From positions 1-47,297 of the forward strand of contig CAKTFW010000009.1 of the NCBI GenBank assembly GCA_934561175.1: a DNA stretch of 47,297 nt. Reading direction: 5' to 3'. Within the stretch, counting starts at the first letter, position 1. Each line of letters starts with the position of its first letter. Both the position numbers and the translations under genes were made by a program. The notes beneath the pieces were generated by a model. The model saw only the letters and a list, made by a program, of their open reading frames with translations. It searched no databases and was not told where the DNA came from. The DNA comes from an uncultured Oscillospiraceae bacterium. GTDB taxonomy: Bacteria; Bacillota; Clostridia; Oscillospirales; Oscillospiraceae. This document shows, piece by piece, positions 9,224 through 18,034 of the stretch.

Positions 9224-10378
9224 TCAATCCAACAGCAGCCGCTCTGCCGCGCGGGTCAGAACTCGTTCCACGCGGATCACATCGCTGCAGCGGACATATT
9301 CATCCGGCTTATGGGTCACCCCCATAATACCGGGGCCATAGGAAACACAGTTGTGATTTCCCAGAGAAGCCGCCGCTACCGCCGAATCTGTATAGCCTGG
9401 GAAGAAGTCCACCTTCGCCTGCTCCCCGGTCACCTCGCGGTGCGCCTGTACCATCTGCTGAAACAGCACAGAATTCTCATTCAAATCCACAAAGGGGCGG
9501 TGCTCCGTCACTTCCAGATCACAAGTTGCACCGGGCACCTTTGCCAGCCCCTCCGCAATGGCGTCTTCCATCAACTTGAGGTTTTGCTCCAGCGTCACCG
9601 GCGGAACCAGGCGGGTATCTACCCCCAGCGAGCAGTGATCTGAAACAGCATTAAAACAGCTGCCGCCGTCAATTAACCCAAAGGTTGCAGAGCATGCACC
9701 CATCGTAGGATGAACCGGAAGCTTGGCGATCCGTGCACGGATCGCCGAAATGATCTCTGCCATTGCACCAATTGCATCAATTCCTGCTGCCGGCATACTC
9801 GCGTGCGCCGCAAGCCCATGGGTTGTCAGTTTGAACCAATGCTTTCCCTTATGCGCCATTTTGACACAGCCGTCGGTCGGCTCCGCGTCCAGCACCCAAC
9901 TGTTTGGGGTGATATAGCCAGAGGCAATCGCGTGCTCTGCTCCTGCCATACCGACTTCCTCATCCACCGAGGCAATGCAGACAAAGGAATGTTTCAGTTC
10001 CTTGCCGCTCTGCGCAATATTCCGAAAAGCCATCATCGCCGCCGCAAGACCGGATTTCATGTCGCTGGAGCCGCGGCCCCAGAGCCGGTCGCCCTCTACT
10101 GCGCCGTCCAGCGGCTCACGGGTCCACTCGTCGCCAAAGGGAACCGTATCCATATGGCAGATGAAAACCAGTGCGGGATCATCAATCTCGCCCTGTAATT
10201 TCGCCACAATATTATATCGGCCAGGAAACACTTCATCCCGCACTACCGGGATTCCGGCCTGCTCAAACCAGTGATACACAAAATCCCCCATCCGGGTTTC
10301 CTGCGGGCCAGGATTACAGCTGTCAATCTGTACGAGCTGCTGTGTCAGCCGAATCACCTCTGCGTTGCGTTCATCCAT
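9224..10378 (-). CDS. M20 family metallopeptidase (ArgE/DapE-like)
   Basis: The 384-residue protein has the M20 metal and catalytic motifs in order: HMDTVP with H75 and D77, the bridging D106 in GRGSSDMK, and the E140/E141 pair in SVDEEVG. A dimerisation domain follows (about 180-300). Relatives deacylate or deblock amino acids (acetylornithine, succinyl-diaminopimelate, carboxypeptidase G2-like substrates); which one applies here cannot be decided. The ATG at 10378 has only a weak GGATGG-like site. The gene is first in an operon with the IlvD-family dehydratase and has its own near-consensus promoter. No signal peptide is present, so the enzyme is cytosolic. Confidence 0.88.
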   Translation of the reverse strand: MDERNAEVIRLTQQLVQIDSCNPGPQETRMGDFVYHWFEQAGIPVVRDEVFPGRYNIVAKLQGEIDDPALVFICHMDTVPFGDEWTREPLDGAVEGDRLWGRGSSDMKSGLAAAMMAFRNIAQSGKELKHSFVCIASVDEEVGMAGAEHAIASGYITPNSWVLDAEPTDGCVKMAHKGKHWFKLTTHGLAAHASMPAAGIDAIGAMAEIISAIRARIAKLPVHPTMGACSATFGLIDGGSCFNAVSDHCSLGVDTRLVPPVTLEQNLKLMEDAIAEGLAKVPGATCDLEVTEHRPFVDLNENSVLFQQMVQAHREVTGEQAKVDFFPGYTDSAVAAASLGNHNCVSYGPGIMGVTHKPDEYVRCSDVIRVERVLTRAAERLLLD

Positions 10379-10406
10379 GCTTGCACCATCCGTATCGTTA
10401 GACTTT

Positions 10407-10423
10407 GCAGCCGTATTGGCTGC
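10407..10423 (-). other. Small hairpin in the peptidase 5' leader
   Basis: GCAGCC and GGCTGC form a 6-bp stem with a 5-nt loop between the promoter and the start codon. The function is unknown. Confidence 0.35.
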
Positions 10424-10432
10424 TATATTTTT

Positions 10433-10461
10433 ATTCTATAGGCTGCCCGGATAATTGTCAA
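10433..10461 (-). promoter_or_regulatory. Promoter of the M20 peptidase-ilvD operon
   Basis: The minus strand has TTGACA (10461-10456), 17 bp, then TAGAAT (10438-10433). An ATTGTC/GACAAT inverted repeat (10454-10459 with 10469-10474) overlaps the -35 and could be an operator. Confidence 0.8.
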
Positions 10462-10500
10462 TGAAATCGACAATTTCCAAAAGTGCCCTCAAAAACACAA

Positions 10501-10528
10501 GAACCGGCGGGGCTATGCCCGCCGGCTC
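10501..10528 (-). terminator. Intrinsic terminator of the DUF4330/O-antigen ligase operon
   Basis: An 8-bp GC stem (10504-10511 with 10518-10525) lies 3' of the ligase-like gene on the minus strand and is followed by a U-rich stretch. Confidence 0.65.
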
Positions 10529-10533
10529 TTTCT

Positions 10534-12099
10534 TTACGCCGTATGTTTTTTTCTGTGCAGGAATCCCAGATACACCAGCATGGCCGCCAGAATCCAGAAA
10601 TACGACATCATATAAGGTTCTTCAAAGATATTCTCAAAATAGCAGTGCACCAGAACGCCGCACATTCCGGAGAAAATACCAACCGCCAGCGGATACATCC
10701 GGTCGCCGCGGCTGCGATAAATCGTCCGGCAGCCGGTAAAGACCAGGCACAGAAGCAGCAGTACAAATACCGCAAATCCGAGGTACCCCATCTCCACCAT
10801 GATCTTCAGATAATAGTTGTCCACATAGAAATAGGAAATCCACTTATAGACCTTTGTCTGCATAGCCACCGCACCGCCGAACATGCCGAGCCCAAATCCA
10901 AAAATTGGATTGGTTGACAGATAGTCCAGCGCAATCTTCCAGCGGCTGCCGCGGCCTCCGTTCGAAGTAGACGCCGCAAAGTCATCTGTGAACAGATAGC
11001 CAATTCGGCTGGCTACAAAGGGCAGAAACATTGCAATGATACCCGCAATCAACACCAGCACAAACAGACGCCGATCCTGCAGCGCCGCAAAAATCAGCAC
11101 TGCCACCGCCATCGCCATCCACGCGCCGCGAGACATGGTAAACAGGCACGCAAAGCACATACAGAAAGTGGCAATCCAGCAGAAGATTTTTGCCCATTTA
11201 TCCTGGAAATAATAAGCCAGACCCGCACACATCGGGGCAAAGAGCACCATATAGTCTCCCATGATATTGGGGCTGCCAAACACCGAATAGACACGGGTCC
11301 GCACTGACGCCTCGGCCTGATCCGTCCAGTTCGACGGAATCGGTGCCGCCACAATATACTGGTAAATTCCATGCAGCGCAATCAGGACTGCAATCGCAAC
11401 CATCGTCAGGTAAACCACCGAAAAATCCCGATCGTCCCGCATCAGACGCGTCACAATAAAAAACCAGAGCATATACTGCACCGTCGCCCGATAACCAGCC
11501 ACCGCAACCGAGAAAAACGGGCTGACGCCAAACATCAGGCCCAAGCCCACACAGACAAACAGTAGTACCGGTGTGTCCATCACATTGGTCCGCGGCGCAA
11601 GAGGTTGGCCGCCAGTCATCCGGGTCCGTACAACCCAAATTACGCTGAGCAGCAGCAGTGCCTCATCCCACAGCGAAGAAAGTACTGGGATGCTAAGCAC
11701 ATCCCGCAGCACATAGTCAATCGGCAGATACATCGCAAGGGCAAACAGAATCAGCAGCGTCAGGCCGCCGTCAAAAAGCCAGCCGAACAGGCAGCTGTTC
11801 CGGCCCCAACGCATCACATCGGCGTAAGCCCGATAAAGCACGCTGCCGCGCAGCAATGCAAGCGGCTCTGTCCATCCTGCCAGCCGTTCGTTCAGCCGCA
11901 CGGCTGTACGGCGCAGGCGGGAGAATGCCGTCTGCCGCGCCTGCGATCCCAGCGCGCGGCAACAAAGGCTGTGTACTGCGCTCTGTTTCCAAGCGGTATG
12001 CAGGGCATGGAACAGACGCCGCACGCCGGACTGCCGCCAAAGGGCTGCAATCGCCGCAAGCAGCCGGATTGCGATGCTGCTCTGCAGCATTTTATCCAT
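10534..12099 (-). CDS. O-antigen ligase / polymerase family membrane protein
   Basis: The 521-residue protein is strongly hydrophobic with roughly ten to twelve predicted membrane segments. It carries the Wzy_C-like region typical of O-antigen ligases and polymerases (NPIFGFGLGMFGG at about 400 inside the large loop). In a Gram-positive cell such proteins are expected to polymerise or transfer surface glycans rather than O-antigen. The ATG at 12099 overlaps the stop of the upstream DUF4330 gene by 8 bp, and GGAGG lies inside that gene, so translation is probably coupled. The divergent GT4-CsaB fusion and glycosyltransferase support a cell-wall polysaccharide role. The first 100 residues are Arg/Ala-rich and not recognisable. 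Confidence 0.85.
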   Translation of the reverse strand: MDKMLQSSIAIRLLAAIAALWRQSGVRRLFHALHTAWKQSAVHSLCCRALGSQARQTAFSRLRRTAVRLNERLAGWTEPLALLRGSVLYRAYADVMRWGRNSCLFGWLFDGGLTLLILFALAMYLPIDYVLRDVLSIPVLSSLWDEALLLLSVIWVVRTRMTGGQPLAPRTNVMDTPVLLFVCVGLGLMFGVSPFFSVAVAGYRATVQYMLWFFIVTRLMRDDRDFSVVYLTMVAIAVLIALHGIYQYIVAAPIPSNWTDQAEASVRTRVYSVFGSPNIMGDYMVLFAPMCAGLAYYFQDKWAKIFCWIATFCMCFACLFTMSRGAWMAMAVAVLIFAALQDRRLFVLVLIAGIIAMFLPFVASRIGYLFTDDFAASTSNGGRGSRWKIALDYLSTNPIFGFGLGMFGGAVAMQTKVYKWISYFYVDNYYLKIMVEMGYLGFAVFVLLLLCLVFTGCRTIYRSRGDRMYPLAVGIFSGMCGVLVHCYFENIFEEPYMMSYFWILAAMLVYLGFLHRKKHTA

Positions 12100-12610
12100 T
12101 GTCTGCCTCCGTCACAACCTCCATCGCGGTAACCTGACCGCTCAGTTCAATCAGATTGGTCTTGACAATATGATTTTTACCGACGCGAACTTCCTGGGAG
12201 CCAACTGTATAGGTATTGGCCTCTTTTGCCACCTTGCACTCAATGGTAAAATAGAGCATCTGCTGCCCTTCCACCGGTACTGTCACCGCATTGCCGTCTG
12301 CATCCACCAGCGTTTCCGTCTGCGGTGCGGTCGTGCAGGCGGTAATCCGCCCATCAAGCAGTTCGCCGTTGCTCATCAGCTGGCCGTCATAGTTTTCCAC
12401 ACAGTAATCGGCAATCTGCTTATCCACCTGCGAGCACATCACCTCATAGCGGATGGTCACCGCATTACTCTCCGCCACCGCATTTGAAACACGGCCGCCT
12501 ACCAGCTTCCAGGCCACCCCTGCGACCACTGCAACAATTGCCACAAGCACAACAAAATCAATTAAATTGATTTTGCCGAATAATTTTCCTTTTTCATCCA
12601 TGATTTTCAT
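12092..12610 (-). CDS. DUF4330 family membrane-anchored protein
   Basis: The 172-residue protein has a short cytoplasmic N-terminus containing KGKLFGKINLIDF, then one membrane helix (about 18-37) and an extracytoplasmic domain. This arrangement matches DUF4330 proteins, whose function is unknown. The ATG at 12610 lies seven bases after GGGAGG; a second ATG three codons later is a poorer fit. It is the first gene of a two-gene operon and overlaps the O-antigen ligase-like gene. Genes of this family are commonly seen beside surface-polysaccharide genes, so a role in export or assembly of a wall polymer is a reasonable inference only. Confidence 0.8.
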   Translation of the reverse strand: MKIMDEKGKLFGKINLIDFVVLVAIVAVVAGVAWKLVGGRVSNAVAESNAVTIRYEVMCSQVDKQIADYCVENYDGQLMSNGELLDGRITACTTAPQTETLVDADGNAVTVPVEGQQMLYFTIECKVAKEANTYTVGSQEVRVGKNHIVKTNLIELSGQVTAMEVVTEADNG

Positions 12611-12641
12611 ACTTGGCCTCCCGCCAGGGGGTTGAATCTGG

Positions 12642-12670
12642 TTGACCCCCGGCTTTAATTATTGTAGAAT
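12642..12670 (+). promoter_or_regulatory. Rightward promoter of the csaB-purine-asnS operon
   Basis: TTGACC (12642-12647) and TAGAAT (12665-12670) are 17 bp apart. The predicted start near 12677 gives a leader of about 75 nt before the ATG at 12754. It faces the leftward promoter at 12693-12721. Confidence 0.65.
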
Positions 12671-12692
12671 AGGTTAAAAACGACTGGTTTTT

Positions 12693-12721
12693 ATTGTATA
12701 CGATTTTTTTCGGTTGTACAA
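12693..12721 (-). promoter_or_regulatory. Leftward promoter of the DUF4330/O-antigen ligase operon
   Basis: On the minus strand, TTGTAC (12721-12716), 17 bp, then TACAAT (12698-12693). The predicted start is near 12686, about 75 nt before the ATG at 12610. Its transcript would run through the rightward promoter. Confidence 0.65.
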
Positions 12722-12753
12722 GACATATTTCCAAAGAGGTGCCAGCAGCAATT

Positions 12754-14970
12754 ATGAAAATTATCACCCTGATTTCCGGCGGCGATGTAGGCGGCGCCAA
12801 GACGCATGTGCACTCGCTTCTGCAGGGACTGATGCAGACCGAGCAGGTGCTTCTGGTCTGCTTTACAGACGGTCCCTTTGCCGAAGAAGCCCGGCAGCTT
12901 GGAATTCCCACCAAAATTATGGGCGGGCGCAATTTACCCGCCATCTGCCGCGCGCTGCAGGCGCTGATCCGGCAGGAACATTTTGAGATTGTCCATTGCC
13001 ACGGCTCCCGCGCCAACATGATCGGCGCCATGATCCGGCCGCATATTACAGCACCGGTCGTCACCACTGTTCACTCTGATTACCGGCTCGACTATCTTGG
13101 ACGGCCGTTGGGCAAGCTGATCTACGGCACCATCAACACCATCGCGCTGCGGCATCTTGACTATCGCATCGGCGTTTCCGATGCAATGGCGGATTTATTG
13201 CTCTCCCGCGGATTTGATCCGCAGCGGATGTTCTCTATTTACAACGGTGTGAATTTCTCCCCGGTAACACCGGCCAAAACCCGAACGGAATATCGAGCTG
13301 AGTTCTCCATTGCGCCCGATGCAGTTGTATTCGGCATCGCAGCCCGGCTGAATCCGGTCAAGGATATTGGCACATTGATTCGCGCATTTGCCAAAACAGC
13401 CGCAGTCTGTCCCAATGTGCACCTGATCATCGCCGGTGACGGTGAACAGCGGGAAGAACTGCAAACCCTTGCCACCGCATGCTGCCCCGCTGGAACCGTT
13501 CACTTTGCAGGCTGGATCTCCGATACGGACAGCTTCTACAACGCTATCGACATCAACATGCTGACCTCGCTGTCTGAAACCTTTCCCTATGCATTGACCG
13601 AAGGCGCGCGGATGCACTGCGCCACCATCGCCTCTCGCGTCGGCGGTGTGCCAAAGCTGATTGACCACGGCGTCTGCGGCCTGCTGTTCCAGCCGCAGGA
13701 TGTGGAAGCCCTTGCGGCCGATATGATTCAGCTGGCCGGTGATGAAACACTGCGCCACACTATGAGCGAGCGGCTCTATGAAAAAGCGCGATCCGATTTT
13801 TCGCAGGATGCTACCGTTGCGCATCAAAAAGAGATTTATCAGACCATCCTGCGCCGGGAAGCGCGCCAAAGCACGCTGCAGCGCGACGGTGTATTGATTT
13901 GCGGTGCTTATGGCAAGGGTAACGCCGGTGATGACGCAATTCTGGATGCAATTATCGGACAGATGAAGGATATTGATCCGGATCTGCCGCTGTATGTGCT
14001 CTCCCGCACACCCCGCGCTACCCAGCTGCGCTACCATATCGGCGCGATTCACACCTTTCATTTTCTTAAATTTCTCCACCGGATGCGCAAAACCCGGCTG
14101 TATATCTCCGGCGGCGGAAGCCTGATCCAGGATGTTACCAGCTCCCGCTCCCTTTACTATTACCTGACCAATCTGCGCTATGCCAAGCGCGCCGGCAACA
14201 AAACGATGATGTACGGTTGCGGCATCGGGCCGGTTACACGGCCCAGAAATCGCCGTGCAGCCGCGAAGCAAATCAACCGCTATGCAGACCTGATCACACT
14301 GCGGGAAGATAATTCCCAGGAAGAGCTGATCCATATGGGCGTCACAACGCCGCAGATCCGCGTCACAGCCGATCCGGCACTATTGCTTGAGCCGGTCTCT
14401 CATAACGAGGCCGACAGCTGGATGCTCTCCAACGGACTTGATCCGAACGACCGTTATGTGATGTTCGCACTGCGCCCCTGGCATGGCTTTGAGGAAAAAG
14501 TTCCGGCCTATGCCGCCTGCGCCGAGTATGCCTATCGCGTTCACGGCCTGACTCCGGTTTTTCTGGCGCTGGAACCCAACCGGGATCTCGCGGCGTCCCA
14601 CAAGGTCGCCAATCAGCTGCGCTGTCCCTGTCGTATCCTTGCCGCACCGGCCAGCGGCAGCATGATTGTTGCCCTGATGGAGCGGATGCAGTGCGTCATC
14701 GCCATGCGGCTACACGCGCTGATTTTTGCCGCCGGGCGCGGTGTTCCGCTGGTGGGCACGGTTTATGATCCAAAAGTCAGTGGATTCCTCCGCTACCTCG
14801 GCCAGAAACATTTTGAAGACCTTGCCGATGTCACGGAAGCCTCGCTCTGCACGCTGTTGGATCAGGCGCTCGCGTCCGGCGGGATCGACCAGGACACCGC
14901 TGCACAGATGCAGCAGCTCGCCATGCAGAATGAACAGGCCGCGCGCCAGTTGCTGGAGGAACCCGAATGA
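12754..14970 (+). CDS. csaB: Glycosyltransferase family 4 - polysaccharide pyruvyl transferase CsaB fusion
   Basis: The ATG at 12754 begins a typical GT4 N-terminus (ITLISGGDVGGAKTHV), so the longer in-frame extension is not used; the ribosome binding site (AGAGGT) is rather far upstream. The 738-residue protein has two halves. Residues 1-370 are a GT-B glycosyltransferase with the SETFPYALTEGA nucleotide-sugar region. Residues about 379-738 are a CsaB domain with GAYGKGNAGDD, SGGGSLIQD and the MRLHALIFAA region. CsaB adds pyruvate ketals to the secondary cell wall polymer, which SLH domains then bind, fitting the SLH protein at 1-3096. The fusion suggests one protein builds and then modifies the same repeat unit. 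It overlaps the next glycosyltransferase by 4 bp. Confidence 0.92.
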   Translation: MKIITLISGGDVGGAKTHVHSLLQGLMQTEQVLLVCFTDGPFAEEARQLGIPTKIMGGRNLPAICRALQALIRQEHFEIVHCHGSRANMIGAMIRPHITAPVVTTVHSDYRLDYLGRPLGKLIYGTINTIALRHLDYRIGVSDAMADLLLSRGFDPQRMFSIYNGVNFSPVTPAKTRTEYRAEFSIAPDAVVFGIAARLNPVKDIGTLIRAFAKTAAVCPNVHLIIAGDGEQREELQTLATACCPAGTVHFAGWISDTDSFYNAIDINMLTSLSETFPYALTEGARMHCATIASRVGGVPKLIDHGVCGLLFQPQDVEALAADMIQLAGDETLRHTMSERLYEKARSDFSQDATVAHQKEIYQTILRREARQSTLQRDGVLICGAYGKGNAGDDAILDAIIGQMKDIDPDLPLYVLSRTPRATQLRYHIGAIHTFHFLKFLHRMRKTRLYISGGGSLIQDVTSSRSLYYYLTNLRYAKRAGNKTMMYGCGIGPVTRPRNRRAAAKQINRYADLITLREDNSQEELIHMGVTTPQIRVTADPALLLEPVSHNEADSWMLSNGLDPNDRYVMFALRPWHGFEEKVPAYAACAEYAYRVHGLTPVFLALEPNRDLAASHKVANQLRCPCRILAAPASGSMIVALMERMQCVIAMRLHALIFAAGRGVPLVGTVYDPKVSGFLRYLGQKHFEDLADVTEASLCTLLDQALASGGIDQDTAAQMQQLAMQNEQAARQLLEEPE

Positions 14971-16112
14971 AACAAATTGTCTGTCTTTCCACTTCTCCCT
15001 GGTATCCAATTCCCACCCGCAAACAGCAGGTTATGAGCCGGATTCCCGATGCGGAGATTCTCTATTTCGATCCGCCGGTCACAACGATCGCCAAATATAA
15101 GGACCCCGCGGCAGCGGAGAAGGCGCAGGCCTGGAAGCGTCCCGGCACGCAGGTGCAGCCGAATCTCACGGTCTATGCGCTTCCACCGGTCTGGCCCTTT
15201 TTCAACAAATACCGTGCTGTCAACCGCCGCAACCAGAAAATGCTTGCAAAGTTCATCCGGGAGAAAATGGCGGAGCATGGCTTTGAACATCCGGTGCTCT
15301 GGTGCTACTCTCCGACCGCTTGTGATATCATCGCAGAAATTCCCCACAGCGCCCTGGTTTATGACTGTGTAGACCGCCACTCTGCCTACGGTGGACTGAT
15401 GAATCCCGCTGTTGTGGACACAATGGAGCTCGATCTCGCCCGGCAGGCCACCCAGGTGTTTGCCACTGCAAAGCGGCTGGCCGAGCGACTCGCCGCAGTC
15501 AATCCCCACACAGTGTTCATTCCCAACGGCGCGAACTATGAACGCTTTGCCGAGGCCGCTGCGCCGCAGCCTGTTCCAGACGACCTGCAGGATCTGCAGG
15601 GGCCAATCTTCGGTTTCGTCGGTGCGCTGCAAGCCTGTATTGAATACGACTTTGTGGAGGCCGCTGTCCAGGCAAGACCGGATTGGAATTTTGTCTTTAT
15701 CGGGCGAGAAAATCCCGGCATCGACCTGAGCACCTTGCGCGCTGCACCGAACACCCGGTTTTTAGGCCTCAAGCCCAACGAACAACTGCCGCAGTATCTG
15801 GCACACTTTACCGCCTGCCTGAATCTGTTTGACAACAGTGATCTCAGCAAGGATGTCAGCCCCCTGAAATTCTACGAATATCTCGCCACCGGCAAACCGA
15901 TTATCTCCACCCCGCAGCCGGAGCAGGTGCTTCAATATGATGGTCTGATTCACATCGCACGCAGTGCAGAGGAATTCATTGCCGCCTGCGCTGCCGCCAT
16001 CGAAGACGATGGAAAAACCGAAGCGCGAATGGCCAGCGGACGCGCCGCTTCCTGGGACAGCCGCGTGGAACAGATGTGCAAAATTTTATCCGAAGAGAGG
16101 GTATTTTCATGA
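14967..16112 (+). CDS. Glycosyltransferase (GT-B fold, TuaH-like)
   Basis: The 381-residue protein resembles group 1 glycosyltransferases that act in wall polysaccharide synthesis. It has an N-terminal acceptor domain, LVYDCVDRHSAYGG at about residues 130-143, FIPNGANYERF at about 178-188, and a C-terminal donor-binding domain with PLKFYEYLATGKPI at about 295-308. The start overlaps the CsaB fusion stop as ATGA, implying translational coupling. The stop overlaps the IMP cyclohydrolase start in the same way. It is cytosolic or peripherally membrane-associated. The sugar and acceptor are not recognisable from the sequence; working on the same polymer as the CsaB fusion is an inference from the operon. 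Confidence 0.88.
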   Translation: MKQIVCLSTSPWYPIPTRKQQVMSRIPDAEILYFDPPVTTIAKYKDPAAAEKAQAWKRPGTQVQPNLTVYALPPVWPFFNKYRAVNRRNQKMLAKFIREKMAEHGFEHPVLWCYSPTACDIIAEIPHSALVYDCVDRHSAYGGLMNPAVVDTMELDLARQATQVFATAKRLAERLAAVNPHTVFIPNGANYERFAEAAAPQPVPDDLQDLQGPIFGFVGALQACIEYDFVEAAVQARPDWNFVFIGRENPGIDLSTLRAAPNTRFLGLKPNEQLPQYLAHFTACLNLFDNSDLSKDVSPLKFYEYLATGKPIISTPQPEQVLQYDGLIHIARSAEEFIAACAAAIEDDGKTEARMASGRAASWDSRVEQMCKILSEERVFS

Positions 16113-16816
16113 AGACAGCCAATATTTTCGATCTGCTGCAGCAGAACAGCTATCCCGGTCGCGGCATCCTGCTCGGCCGCAGCGCGGACAACCGCCACGC
16201 CGTACTGGCCTATTTTATCATGGGCCGCAGTGAAAACAGCCGAAACCGGATTTTCGAGGTCACGGCCGACGGCATCCGCACTCGCGCCTTTGACGAATCG
16301 AAGATGACTGATCCCAGCCTGATTATTTATCATCCGGTCCGGCTGGTGGACGGCAAAACGATTGTCACCAACGGCGACCAAACCGACACCATCCGAGATT
16401 ATCTGCTCAAGGGCGAATGCTTCCGTGCCGCGCTGATGAGCCGCGAATTTGAACCGGACAGCCCCAATTTCACACCGCGAATTTCCGGTATGATCACGGA
16501 AAACGGCGACTACCGCCTCTCGATCCTCAAGAGTGCAAACGGCGATCCCAGTTCCTGCCGCCGCTATTTCTTTGAATATGAAAACCCCATCGCCGGCCAA
16601 GGACATTTCATTCACACCTATCAGGGTGACGGTAATCCGCTCCCCTCCTTTGAGGGCGAGCCGGAGCAGGTTTCGCTGGATGCCCCCGACGCCAAAACGC
16701 TTGCGCAGACATTGTGGAACAGTCTCAACGCAGACAACAAGGTTTCGCTCTTCGTCCGCTATCTGGAACTTGCCACCGGAAAAACAGAAGATGTGCTTAT
16801 GAACAAGCATCAGTAA
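16109..16816 (+). CDS. purO: IMP cyclohydrolase (PurO-like)
   Basis: The ATG at 16109 follows AGAGAGGG and overlaps the preceding stop as ATGA. The 235-residue protein resembles the stand-alone IMP cyclohydrolase family best known from archaea (PurO) and also present in many Clostridia. The pattern includes GRGILLGRS near residue 16, YFIMGRSENSRNR near 31 and a C-terminal half with GEPEQVSL. It would close the purine ring of FAICAR to give IMP. The next gene encodes the AICAR transformylase alone, so the two together replace bifunctional PurH. The symbol purO is by family resemblance; the overall fold is of the N-terminal nucleophile type but I do not assign catalytic residues. Confidence 0.85.
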   Translation: MKTANIFDLLQQNSYPGRGILLGRSADNRHAVLAYFIMGRSENSRNRIFEVTADGIRTRAFDESKMTDPSLIIYHPVRLVDGKTIVTNGDQTDTIRDYLLKGECFRAALMSREFEPDSPNFTPRISGMITENGDYRLSILKSANGDPSSCRRYFFEYENPIAGQGHFIHTYQGDGNPLPSFEGEPEQVSLDAPDAKTLAQTLWNSLNADNKVSLFVRYLELATGKTEDVLMNKHQ

Positions 16817-16829
16817 GGAGACATGCTTT

Positions 16830-18005
16830 ATGAAAGAACTGGAATTGAAATATGGCTGTAATCCCAACCAGAAGCCCAGCCGTATCTACATGAAATCCGG
16901 TGAGCTGCCGATTGAGGTGCTCAATGGCAAGCCCGGCTATATCAACTTTATGGACGCACTGAACTCCTGGCAGCTGGTGAAAGGGCTCAAAGCTGCAACC
17001 GGCCTGCCCGCAGCCGCTTCCTTCAAACATGTTTCCCCTGCCGGCGCGGCGGTCGGCCGACCGCTGACGGAAACTGAACGGAAAATCTATTTCGTGGAGC
17101 CCGATGCAGTGCTTACTCCCATCGCCTGTGCCTATATTCGCGCCCGCGGCGCAGATCGTCTGTGCTCCTACGGTGACTGGGCCGCCCTCTCTGATGTCTG
17201 CGACGCGGCAACCGCCAAATATCTGCAAGGTGAAGTTTCAGACGGTATTATTGCTCCCGGCTACACCGAGGAAGCACTCACCATTTTGAAAACCAAGAAA
17301 AAAGGCAATTATAATATTGTAAAAATTGACCCCAACTATGTCCCAGCTGCCGATGAGCACCGCGACATCTTTGGCGTCACCTTTGAGCAGGGCTATAACG
17401 ATATGCCCATCACCCGTGATATGTTCCAGAACATCGTCACCGATGCAAAGGAACTGCCCGAATCGGCCATTGTGGATCTGATGGTTGCACAGATTACCCT
17501 GAAATATACCCAGTCCAATTCCGTCTGCTATGTCAAAGACGGTCAGACCATCGGCGTGGGTGCCGGCCAGCAGAGCCGCATCCACTGCACCCGGCTTGCC
17601 GGTGATAAAGCCAATAATTGGTGGCTGCGCCAGCATCCGAAAGTGCTGGGGCTGCAGTTTGTAGATGGTATCCGCCGCCCTGACCGCGACAACGCCATTG
17701 ATCTTTACACCTCGGAAGAGTACGAAGATGTGCTTGCCGAGGGCGTATGGCAGAATACCTTTAAGGTCAAGCCCGAAGTTTTGACCCGCGAAGAGAAAAA
17801 GGCATGGATCGCCCAACTGACTGGCGTCTCGGTCGGCTCCGATGCTTTCTTCCCCTTCGGCGACAATGTGGAGCGTGCGCACAAATCCGGCGTCAATTAC
17901 ATTGTTCAGCCCGGCGGTTCCATTCGGGATGACCATGTGATTGCCACCTGCAACAAGTACGGTATCGTTATGGCCTTTACCGGCGTGCGACTGTTCCACC
18001 ACTAA
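16830..18005 (+). CDS. purH: Phosphoribosylaminoimidazolecarboxamide formyltransferase (stand-alone AICARFT)
   Basis: The 391-residue protein corresponds to the transformylase part of PurH without the IMP cyclohydrolase (MGS-like) domain. It carries the catalytic KHVSPAGAA motif (about residues 66-74) and QSRIHCTRLAG (about 249-259), with VQPGGSIRDD near the C-terminus. It transfers a formyl group from 10-formyl-THF to AICAR. A clear AAGGAG site precedes the ATG. It lies 13 bp after the PurO-like gene, which supplies the missing step. Downstream asnS is in the same operon. The symbol refers to the PurH transformylase function only. Confidence 0.92.
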   Translation: MKELELKYGCNPNQKPSRIYMKSGELPIEVLNGKPGYINFMDALNSWQLVKGLKAATGLPAAASFKHVSPAGAAVGRPLTETERKIYFVEPDAVLTPIACAYIRARGADRLCSYGDWAALSDVCDAATAKYLQGEVSDGIIAPGYTEEALTILKTKKKGNYNIVKIDPNYVPAADEHRDIFGVTFEQGYNDMPITRDMFQNIVTDAKELPESAIVDLMVAQITLKYTQSNSVCYVKDGQTIGVGAGQQSRIHCTRLAGDKANNWWLRQHPKVLGLQFVDGIRRPDRDNAIDLYTSEEYEDVLAEGVWQNTFKVKPEVLTREEKKAWIAQLTGVSVGSDAFFPFGDNVERAHKSGVNYIVQPGGSIRDDHVIATCNKYGIVMAFTGVRLFHH

Positions 18006-18034
18006 TCCGAGAAGAAAAGAGCGTGTAAGTAACT

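Noticed and set aside
7415..9643. Long plus-strand open frame (742 codons) opposite ilvD and the peptidase
   Set aside because: It runs antisense through two well-supported enzymes and shows no domain or plausible composition; it is a by-product of codon bias.
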